From positions 1-5,840 of the forward strand of contig CABSRC010000098.1 in NCBI GenBank assembly GCA_902480035.1: a stretch of 5,840 nucleotides of DNA, given 5' to 3'. Source of the DNA: an uncultured Streptococcus sp. GTDB lineage: Bacteria; Bacillota; Bacilli; Lactobacillales; Streptococcaceae. Position numbers and translations under genes: made by a program. The notes beneath the pieces are model-generated. The model was given only the letters and a program-made list of their open reading frames with translations. It did no database searches and had not been told where the DNA came from. Positions 1-5,093 of the stretch are shown here, one piece after another. The stretch's first letter is position 1. Each line of letters starts with the position of its first letter.

Positions 1-200
1 AGGGCTTGCAGGAGTAGTCTAAAGTAAGCTACCGTTTCATGCGGAATAATCGGAATATTTTCCTTGCGGGCGAATGCTTCTAACTCCTCCAAGGCACCTG
101 CTACCGGTTTTTGACGCGTGCGCATAAAGTCAACGATCTCGTCTTTAACCACTGGCCGGCGCATATTGTGGTTGGCATTTTTACTATAAGACTCTACCAT
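1..200 (-). CDS. SAM-dependent O-methyltransferase, N-terminal fragment (cut by window edge)
   Basis: This is the first 66 codons of a gene that continues beyond the left edge. The protein begins MVESYSKNANHNMRRPVV and continues with a helical stretch rich in Glu and Ala, ending around IPHETVAYFRLLLQA. This matches what I remember of the streptococcal O-methyltransferase (Methyltransf_3, catechol/caffeoyl-CoA type) encoded after pepF in pneumococcus. The glycine-rich SAM-binding motif should lie just past the edge, so catalysis cannot be confirmed here and the natural substrate is unknown. The ATG at 200-198 is supported by family similarity and by lying one base after the pepF stop codon (TAA-G-ATG). 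The only upstream ribosome-binding match is a weak AGGA at 214-211, inside pepF. Expression by translational coupling to pepF is therefore likely; this is inference. Confidence 0.85.
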   Translation of the reverse strand, partial: MVESYSKNANHNMRRPVVKDEIVDFMRTRQKPVAGALEELEAFARKENIPIIPHETVAYFRLLLQA

Positions 201-201
201 C

Positions 202-2004
202 TTATACGAGTCCTAATTTTTCTACTAGGGCTTCAAATTCATTCAACCGACGTTCAAAGACCGCAAAGGCTGCGTCCAAGTAGTCTTCTTTTTCCATATC
301 CACACCTGCTTTGCGGATGACATTGAGTGGATAGTCAGAATTTCCAGCCTTCAAGTAGTCGATATATTTATCACGATCTTCCTGGGTTCCATGAACAATT
401 TTTTCAGCTAAGGCTGAAGCTGCTGCAAAACCTGTTGAATATTGGAAAACATAGTAGTTATAGTAGAAGTGAGGAATCCGAGCCCATTCATATTGGATCT
501 CAGGGTTGTCTTCTTTTGAAAGACCATAGTATTTTTCATTGAGCTCTGCATAAAGGTTGTTCAAGAACTCACTAGTCAAAACGGTACCTTCTTGGTCTGC
601 TTTATGAATGGCATGCTCAAATTCAGCAAACTGCGTTTGACGGAAGACGGTGCCACGGAAGCCATCCAAGAAGTGATTCAAAATAGCAAAGCGTGTCGCA
701 TCGTCTTCTACTTCTTCTAACAGACGTTCGGTCAGGATATTTTCATTGGTTGTAGAGGCGATTTCAGCAAGGAAGATGGAATAGTCCCCATAGACATAAG
801 GCTGGGTTTCACGGGTATAGCTAGAATGCATACTGTGACCAGTTTCATGCACCAAGGTGAAGAGATTATCCAATGTATCTTGCCAGTTCAACAACATGAA
901 GGCATTGGTATCATAAGAACCACCTGAATAGGCACCTGAGCGTTTTCCTTGGTTGACATGCACATCAATCCACCGTTCGCTAAAGGCACGTTTCACACGA
1001 GAAAGGTAGTCCTCACCCAAAACAGCCAAGACTTCTTCTGCTTTGGCCAATGATTCTTCATAGGTAAACTTGTAGTCTGTATCGGATAATGGCGTATACA
1101 TATCGTACATCTTCAAGTCTGAGATTCCTAGAATTTTTGAACGCAATTGCACATAGTGTTGCAAGAGTGGCAAGTGTTTGTTCACCGCTGCTACCAAGCT
1201 ATCATAAACACTTTCTGGTACAAAGTTTTCAGAAAGGGCCGCTTCACGGGCAGATGAGAATTTGCGAACTTTGGCATTAAAGTTGTGCACTTTCACATTG
1301 GTTTGCAAGGTTTTAGCATAGGTATGTTGGTACTGTTCATAGACCTTGTAGAGGCCTTCGTAAGCTTCTTTACGAACGGCACGATCTTTTGATTCTACCA
1401 AAGAAATATAGTTTCCATGGGTTAATTGAACTTCTTCGCCCTTGTCATCATGCGCAGTTGGGAAAACAATATCTGCATTGTCCAAGATTTCAAAGGTTTC
1501 ACCACCAGCCGCAAAGATCTCACCAGCTCCTGCAAGTAATTCCTCTTCTTTTTGAGACAAGACATGTTCTTTTTTCTCTAGCAAACGATCAAAATAATGA
1601 CCATATTGTTCCAAGGCTGGAACCTCACTCACAAAAGCTTTGTATTGCTCATCCGTAATGGCCATGAATTCAGGCTCATAGAAGGCAAAGGTTTCGCCTA
1701 ACAAGCTATAAAGAGACATCCCTTTTGATTGGTACTCTTGGTATTTTGCCACACGTGTATCTTGGTCATTTTTCATATGAGCATAGACGTAGACCTTTTC
1801 CAAACGACGGCTCAATTCCAAATATGCATTGGTTGTATCCAACAGTGTTTGCGCTGAATCCAACAAATGACCAGCGTAGTGGCTTGCTGCTTTAATATCC
1901 GCAGCTAAGCTTGCTGCTTCTTCTTCCCAAGCTTGATCTGTCGCAAAAATTGTCGACAAATCCCATTGGTATTTTTCATCAATTTCATTACGTTGTTTTA
2001 CCAT
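202..2004 (-). CDS. pepF: Oligoendopeptidase F (M3 family zinc metallopeptidase)
   Basis: This is a complete 600-residue protein, the usual length for the PepF/PepB group of M3 peptidases, which cleave short peptides inside the cell. The zinc site is intact: HETGH at residues 386-390 supplies two histidine ligands and the catalytic glutamate (E387), and E414 in FLAEIAST fits as the third ligand. The conserved late segment around residues 510-525 (IPHFYYNYYVFQYSTG) carries the His and Tyr residues that line the M3 active site. The N-terminal 200 residues are helical and form the lid that limits substrates to small peptides in this family. There is no signal peptide, so the protein is cytoplasmic. 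The ATG is preceded by TGGAGGA, 9 bases upstream, and by an internal promoter. The gene sits between coiA and the O-methyltransferase, an order conserved in streptococci. Its role in recycling or trimming peptides is family knowledge; the substrate preference here is unknown. Confidence 0.97.
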   Translation of the reverse strand: MVKQRNEIDEKYQWDLSTIFATDQAWEEEAASLAADIKAASHYAGHLLDSAQTLLDTTNAYLELSRRLEKVYVYAHMKNDQDTRVAKYQEYQSKGMSLYSLLGETFAFYEPEFMAITDEQYKAFVSEVPALEQYGHYFDRLLEKKEHVLSQKEEELLAGAGEIFAAGGETFEILDNADIVFPTAHDDKGEEVQLTHGNYISLVESKDRAVRKEAYEGLYKVYEQYQHTYAKTLQTNVKVHNFNAKVRKFSSAREAALSENFVPESVYDSLVAAVNKHLPLLQHYVQLRSKILGISDLKMYDMYTPLSDTDYKFTYEESLAKAEEVLAVLGEDYLSRVKRAFSERWIDVHVNQGKRSGAYSGGSYDTNAFMLLNWQDTLDNLFTLVHETGHSMHSSYTRETQPYVYGDYSIFLAEIASTTNENILTERLLEEVEDDATRFAILNHFLDGFRGTVFRQTQFAEFEHAIHKADQEGTVLTSEFLNNLYAELNEKYYGLSKEDNPEIQYEWARIPHFYYNYYVFQYSTGFAAASALAEKIVHGTQEDRDKYIDYLKAGNSDYPLNVIRKAGVDMEKEDYLDAAFAVFERRLNEFEALVEKLGLV

Positions 2005-2013
2005 TTCGATTAA

Positions 2014-2020
2014 TCCTCCA
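2014..2020 (-). promoter_or_regulatory. Ribosome binding site of pepF
   Basis: TGGAGGA on the minus strand lies 9 bases before the pepF ATG and is a strong Shine-Dalgarno match. It is exactly complementary to a sequence about 40 bases upstream in a coiA read-through mRNA (see the inverted-repeat entry). Confidence 0.85.
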
Positions 2021-2028
2021 ATGGTTCT

Positions 2029-2037
2029 ATTTTAGCA
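2029..2037 (-). promoter_or_regulatory. Extended -10 promoter for pepF
   Basis: The minus strand reads TGC-TAAAAT, an extended -10 element (TGn plus a hexamer with five of six bases matching TATAAT). No good -35 hexamer is visible 16-18 bases upstream, which is tolerated by extended -10 promoters. Transcription would begin near 2022, giving a leader of only about 18 bases with the ribosome binding site almost at its 5' end. This would let pepF and the methyltransferase be expressed independently of coiA, which is normally silent outside competence. Confidence 0.6.
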
Positions 2038-2076
2038 TAAAAATGAACATTTCGGGAGGATTTCTATCTTAGAAAG

Positions 2077-3027
2077 TTAGCTTTTCTGCTGAGCATAAAA
2101 ACGTGGGGGATAAAGGATCTGAACAGGTTGGATCCCTTGCGACTGATAATAGGTCATAAACTGCTGGTAGTAATCTTCTACATCCTCTTCAATTTGAAGC
2201 AAGTTCTGTGAAAGGATCGGACGACAAAGAGGATAAAAGAAATCCAGCCCCAGTTCCATCAGATGGTTTCCCTGCAAATAGAGTTCTTCCTGAAGCTTCA
2301 GCCACTTTGGGTGACGATAAAAGAGTTGCTGCTGTATATACGTTAAAAATGTACGATCGAGCTCGACTGCCATTTGCTGCATGGGTTGCGAAAGATAAGG
2401 GGTCCGTAAGACTTCCAGTAAAGACCTTTGACCAAAAGGGAAAACTTCTGTTTGATAATGCAATCGCCCTCTCAAATCCTCATGGATGAGGTATTGCAAA
2501 CGCACTTCTTTCTTTTCAAGATCCAATTCCCAAAGATGGAACCCTCGATTCTGACTAAAATAAAGAAAACCAGCCTGCAGCTTTGTTAGTCTTTTCTTGA
2601 GCCACAACTTTTTACCAAGTAACCAATAGACCTGGTAACCATGGGATCGATACGCATCGCTTCTCTCCTTCAAGCGTTCTAAAGATAGGGAGCTGCACTG
2701 CACTTCCAAAGCTAAATTCTTGTCTACTACCAAAAGATCAGCAATTTGTTGAAAGTCTGCTAAATAACTTTCTACCTCTGTATGAGACTCTTTAGAGGCC
2801 CAGTTATAAAGACTGGCTTTCAATTCCAGATGTTCAAAACTCTCAGCTTCGTGATGGTAGGGACAATGCTGTAATTTTACATGAGCAAAATGAGCCCGTA
2901 GAACCGAGCCATTTTTTAGACGCACTGGACTATGACAAGCCAAGCAATAAAAAGGTCCTGCTGTCACAGGCGGAATCTCCTCCATACAATTCCAGCGCTC
3001 TTTATTTTTATCCATGGCAATAAACAT
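2077..3027 (-). CDS. coiA: Competence protein CoiA (nuclease-like, transformation)
   Basis: This 316-residue protein is a CoiA orthologue. CoiA is a late competence protein needed for transformation after DNA uptake, and is thought to act on internalised single-stranded DNA or recombination intermediates. The N-terminus has a putative zinc-binding knuckle: C28-x2-C31 and H46-x2-H49 (YCLAC ... RAHFAH). A PD-(D/E)xK-like nuclease core follows, with E68 in the HLELK segment, D97 in QIADLLV and E108-x-Q110 in LALEVQCS, then the signature region GYQVYWLLGKKLWLKKRL at about 130-147. The C-terminal half (about 200-316) is rich in Gln, Leu and Tyr and has no domain I can name. The first ATG is chosen because AGGAGG lies 7 bases upstream and because CoiA proteins begin MF-aliphatic-A; Met5 is a weaker alternative. 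The reading frame is intact with no frameshift. SigX control is expected for this family, but the boxes visible upstream are imperfect. Confidence 0.95.
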   Translation of the reverse strand: MFIAMDKNKERWNCMEEIPPVTAGPFYCLACHSPVRLKNGSVLRAHFAHVKLQHCPYHHEAESFEHLELKASLYNWASKESHTEVESYLADFQQIADLLVVDKNLALEVQCSSLSLERLKERSDAYRSHGYQVYWLLGKKLWLKKRLTKLQAGFLYFSQNRGFHLWELDLEKKEVRLQYLIHEDLRGRLHYQTEVFPFGQRSLLEVLRTPYLSQPMQQMAVELDRTFLTYIQQQLFYRHPKWLKLQEELYLQGNHLMELGLDFFYPLCRPILSQNLLQIEEDVEDYYQQFMTYYQSQGIQPVQILYPPRFYAQQKS

Positions 3028-3034
3028 AGGCCCA

Positions 3035-3040
3035 CCTCCT
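3035..3040 (-). promoter_or_regulatory. Ribosome binding site of coiA
   Basis: The minus strand carries AGGAGG, extended to AGGAGGTG, 7 bases before the ATG at 3027. It is close to a perfect anti-16S match and decides the start in favour of Met1 over Met5. Confidence 0.9.
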
Positions 3041-3049
3041 CATCTATAT

Positions 3050-3057
3050 CATTCGAA
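3050..3057 (-). promoter_or_regulatory. Candidate SigX competence box proximal to coiA (imperfect)
   Basis: The minus strand reads TTCGAATG directly after a run of T. It fits the relaxed TNCGAATA competence box at seven of eight positions (last base G instead of A) and the strict TACGAATA at six of eight. It lies 22 bases before the coiA ATG and downstream of the preceding terminator, so a transcript from it would have a short leader containing the ribosome binding site. Position and T-rich flank favour it; the mismatch leaves it uncertain. Confidence 0.4.
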
Positions 3058-3066
3058 AAAAATAAG

Positions 3067-3094
3067 AAAAAGGCTGGAAATTTCTAACCTTTTT
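3067..3094 (-). terminator. Intrinsic terminator after the lipoprotein gene
   Basis: An inverted repeat centred at 3080/3081 has outer arms AAAAAGG/CCTTTTT and an inner GAAA/TTTC, interrupted by one wobble pair and one mismatch on the minus strand. It starts 6 bases after the lipoprotein stop codon and is followed on the minus strand by a T-rich tail running to about 3056. The A/T-rich flanks are nearly symmetric, but there is no plus-strand gene for it to serve. It separates the lipoprotein transcript from coiA. Confidence 0.75.
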
Positions 3095-3100
3095 TTGCTA

Positions 3101-3682
3101 TTATTCGTCAGAATCTGAGTCTGAATCGTCACTAGAATCATCAGCAACAGGAGATTTACTCAATTCTTTCTGCATATCTTTCATCTCTTTACGAGTACTT
3201 TCCAACTCTTCTCGAGCATCTTTCAAGCTTTCGATCAGAGCTTCACGGTCTTCTTTAGGAACGACCGTGCTATCTGAACCGATGCTTTCCAAGCCTTCAT
3301 TAAAGATATCTTTTTGGTTTTCCAATTCTTGCTTCAAGGCACTAATCGTTGCATCGTATTGTTCTTTTGCAGAACCTGTCACAGAAGTACCTGCTTCTTC
3401 AGTAATAGAAACAGATTGATCCATTAATTTTGCAAACAACTTTTTGAAGTCTCCAACTGTTTTAGCCTTGCTGATTTCAGCATCAGTTAAGAGGCTAGAA
3501 GATGACGTATCTTCTGAATCTGTTGAAGTATCCTTACTTTTTGAAGTGTTGGCAGATTTGCTCGTCACTTTAGTAGTTGATTGACTATTTGAAGTTTCCT
3601 TCTTTGTGTCTTGTTTGTTTGAACAAGCAGCAAGGGAAACAATCGTCAAAAGAGCAGCTGTCGATAAGATCATTTTTTTCAT
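3101..3682 (-). CDS. Small Ser/Thr-rich lipoprotein of unknown function
   Basis: I do not recognise a named family. The 193-residue product starts with a lipoprotein signal: MKK, a hydrophobic stretch (residues 4-19) and a lipobox LAAC with the lipidated cysteine at C20. It should therefore be anchored on the outer face of the membrane. Residues 21-64 are a Ser/Thr/Lys-rich, probably disordered linker. Residues 66-136 and 143-176 are predicted helical and rich in Glu, Lys and Leu (for example EQYDATISALKQELENQKD and KEDREALIESLKDAREELE), suggesting a helical hairpin or coiled coil. The protein ends in an acidic Asp/Ser tail (DDSSDDSDSDSDE). The ATG is supported by AAGGAG 8 bases upstream and by a near-consensus promoter. 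Flanking terminators make it a single-gene unit, so the neighbours say little about its role. A cell-envelope function is likely from location only. Confidence 0.9.
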   Translation of the reverse strand: MKKMILSTAALLTIVSLAACSNKQDTKKETSNSQSTTKVTSKSANTSKSKDTSTDSEDTSSSSLLTDAEISKAKTVGDFKKLFAKLMDQSVSITEEAGTSVTGSAKEQYDATISALKQELENQKDIFNEGLESIGSDSTVVPKEDREALIESLKDAREELESTRKEMKDMQKELSKSPVADDSSDDSDSDSDE

Positions 3683-3690
3683 AAAATGGT

Positions 3691-3696
3691 CTCCTT
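3691..3696 (-). promoter_or_regulatory. Ribosome binding site of the lipoprotein gene
   Basis: AAGGAG on the minus strand lies 8 bases before the ATG at 3682. It supports this start, which also places the signal peptide at the very N-terminus. Confidence 0.85.
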
Positions 3697-3713
3697 TATA
3701 TTTATTTTACCTC

Positions 3714-3742
3714 ATTCTACCATCGAATACTTTGACTGTCAA
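3714..3742 (-). promoter_or_regulatory. Strong sigma-A promoter of the lipoprotein gene
   Basis: The minus strand has a perfect -35 TTGACA (3742-3737), a 17-base spacer and a -10 TAGAAT (3719-3714; five of six). Transcription would start near 3707, giving a leader of about 25 bases with the AAGGAG site. This is the best promoter in the window. Its -35 is embedded in a perfect dyad, so it may be repressed. Confidence 0.85.
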
Positions 3743-3743
3743 A
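3731..3743. promoter_or_regulatory. Operator-like dyad over the -35 of the lipoprotein promoter
   Basis: TTTGAC-T-GTCAAA is a perfect 6-1-6 palindrome that contains the whole -35 hexamer. The TTTGA-N3-TCAAA shape resembles, as I recall it, sites of MarR-family repressors such as FabT of streptococci. A bound dimer would block RNA polymerase. Half of the dyad is dictated by the TTGACA hexamer, which lowers its significance. Confidence 0.4.
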
Positions 3744-3773
3744 TTAATCACTAGTTCTTAATAATAGCAAAAA

Positions 3774-3814
3774 AGTTGGACAAAACACTATGAGATCAGT
3801 GTTTCTGTCCAACT
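3774..3814 (-). terminator. Strong intrinsic terminator after the MFS transporter gene
   Basis: This hairpin has 16 base pairs, one bulged base and an 8-base loop (3790-3797). Its lower stem is AGTTGGACA/TGTCCAACT and its upper stem is AAACACT/AGTGTTT. On the minus strand the stem runs into six T (3774-3769), the classic form for ending the transporter transcript. There is no T tail on the plus side. The long, nearly perfect stem could also belong to a dispersed repeat family. Confidence 0.85.
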
Positions 3815-3849
3815 CCTCGATGATTAGTCATACAATTGTAACAATTTCA

Positions 3850-5022
3850 TTAGTCTACTTTGCCACCAAAAAGGCCGTGAGCCTTCCCTTGGGGCATTTT
3901 TAAGGCAAAGCTCAGTAAAAAGACGATCCCTACAACCCCTGCTAAAAAGAAACTCATAACTTGGTAACCACCTCTTTCAATACAGAGGGCTGCGAGGGGT
4001 TGTAAAAGAATGGTTCCTAAATAACGAGCTCCTTGGACAATGGCCATGGCAAGAACCAAGTCTTTACCATTTACCTGTTGGGCAATAAACCGTAAGGAGA
4101 CCATAATCAAAACCATCCCTGTTGTATGCTTAGCTAAGAGTGTCATTATCACTTTTAAGAAGACAGGACTTGGAAGAGCGTAGACAACATATTGAGCAAA
4201 AATAATCCCGATTGGAAGAGCGATCAAAACCCGTAAAGGCCAGTGGTCCATGAATCGATCAGAGAAAAAGATCAAGGGAGCTTCCACTACGACTGAGATA
4301 GCTACAACCGTAGAGGCAATATGGACTGGTAGACCACTATCCATGAGCAACTCAGGAATATAGGTATGACCAATATTTCCAACCCCCGAAGCCAAGCCAA
4401 TCAAAATGATAAAGAAGAGATAAGGTCCATTGTGAAGAAGAGGACGAATAGAGACTGGCTCTTTAACCTTTTCTTCTTTTTTCTCTCTTGTCTTCATCCG
4501 AACGGCACTTAGACAGAAAATGCTGAGTACAATAGTGATCAAAACCGTATAATAGACAGCTTGGGGGCTAAACTGATGATAGACCCAGCCGGCTATTTGA
4601 ACACCGACCGAGTAGCCAATGGTTCCCCAAACGCGAATCTTCCCAAAAGCGTATGGACTTTGCGTTGCAAATACTTCCATCATGGGAGCTGTCCCATTCA
4701 AACAGACTAGAACAATTCCATAAAAAACGGTCAGCCAAAAGAGATTGGGGGCCCAAAGAAAACCGAAGACACCACCAATGATCACACTCAGACTGAGGGT
4801 CGTCATTTTTACGATTCCAAATCGCTCATTGATATACCCAAAGAAGGGTTGGGCTACCATGGATAAGAAAAAGGCAACAGATACCAGGGTCGATACTTGG
4901 GTGGCACTATAGTGTTTCCCCATCAAATAGACAGAAATTAAGGTCGTAAAGAGGGAGGTAGACATAAAATAAAAACTATAGAGTAGCATATAAGCTGCAT
5001 AAGAATTACGGAATTTTTTCAT
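3850..5022 (-). CDS. MFS transporter, LacY/phenylpropionate-permease-like branch
   Basis: This 390-residue integral membrane protein has about 12 hydrophobic segments in two halves. The halves are joined by a highly charged cytoplasmic loop at about 175-192 (KTREKKEEKVKEP). A motif-A-like loop follows helix 2 (GYINERFGIVK, 62-72). FGKIRVWGTIGY at 126-137 resembles the signature region of the oligosaccharide/phenylpropionate permease group (MFS_1_like), where the loop before helix 5 reads close to G-x-(I/V)-R-x-W-G-(S/T)-x-G. Such proteins are usually proton symporters for sugars, nucleosides or aromatic acids. The substrate cannot be read from sequence, and no sugar-utilisation or regulator gene lies next to it. 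It does not look like the pneumococcal efflux pump PmrA as I remember it. The start is supported by AAAGGA 5 bases before the ATG. I see no convincing promoter in the 71-base gap upstream, so it may depend partly on read-through from dacA. A strong terminator follows the gene. Confidence 0.9.
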   Translation of the reverse strand: MKKFRNSYAAYMLLYSFYFMSTSLFTTLISVYLMGKHYSATQVSTLVSVAFFLSMVAQPFFGYINERFGIVKMTTLSLSVIIGGVFGFLWAPNLFWLTVFYGIVLVCLNGTAPMMEVFATQSPYAFGKIRVWGTIGYSVGVQIAGWVYHQFSPQAVYYTVLITIVLSIFCLSAVRMKTREKKEEKVKEPVSIRPLLHNGPYLFFIILIGLASGVGNIGHTYIPELLMDSGLPVHIASTVVAISVVVEAPLIFFSDRFMDHWPLRVLIALPIGIIFAQYVVYALPSPVFLKVIMTLLAKHTTGMVLIMVSLRFIAQQVNGKDLVLAMAIVQGARYLGTILLQPLAALCIERGGYQVMSFFLAGVVGIVFLLSFALKMPQGKAHGLFGGKVD

Positions 5023-5060
5023 TTACATCCTTTCTAAAAGTATCCTAATGGAACAATGAC

Positions 5061-5089
5061 AAAACCCAACCGACAATCAGTTAGGTTTT
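5061..5089 (-). terminator. Probable terminator after dacA
   Basis: A hairpin with 10-bp arms (5061-5070 and 5080-5089, AAAACC/GGTTTT outer pairs, one wobble on the minus strand and a 9-base loop) starts 4 bases after the dacA stop codon. On the minus strand the stem ends in TTTT and then GTCATTG, so the U-tract is short and termination may be partial. That would leave some read-through into the transporter gene. Confidence 0.55.
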
Positions 5090-5093
5090 ATTC

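Larger units (their letters stand above)
2012..2062 (-). promoter_or_regulatory. Long-range inverted repeat that could mask the pepF ribosome binding site
   Basis: On the minus strand AATCCTCC (2062-2055) is the exact reverse complement of GGAGGATT (2019-2012), which contains the pepF Shine-Dalgarno. The arms are 8 bp with a 35-base spacer. The upstream arm would be present only in mRNA reading through from coiA, because the internal pepF promoter starts downstream of it, near 2022. The complementarity is seen directly; a role in blocking translation is inference, and an 8-bp match to an SD-like sequence could arise by chance. Confidence 0.4.

Noticed and set aside
1389..1658. Plus-strand open frame of 89 codons inside pepF
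   Set aside because: It is antisense to pepF, has His/Gln/Leu-rich composition typical of a reversed coding sequence, and has no supporting start signals.
2061..2075. Perfect 6-3-6 inverted repeat TTTCTA-TCT-TAGAAA just after the coiA stop, considered as a terminator
   Set aside because: The stem has one GC pair and no T tail on the minus strand, so it is too weak to end transcription; read-through from coiA into pepF is more likely.
2208..2489. Open plus-strand frame of 93 codons inside coiA
   Set aside because: It lies entirely antisense to the well-supported coiA gene, has no convincing ribosome binding site and encodes no recognisable protein; its composition is a by-product of coiA codons.
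3838..3846. AT-rich palindrome around TTGTAACAA near the transporter stop
   Set aside because: It is short, A/T-rich and downstream of coding sequence without a promoter nearby; chance explains it.
4568..4756. Minus-strand open frame of 62 codons inside the MFS gene in another frame
   Set aside because: It overlaps conserved transporter sequence in a shifted frame and has no ribosome binding site.
5023..5060. Possible promoter for the MFS gene (TTGTCA and GATACT-like hexamers)
   Set aside because: No pair of hexamers has both acceptable matches and a 16-18 base spacer.
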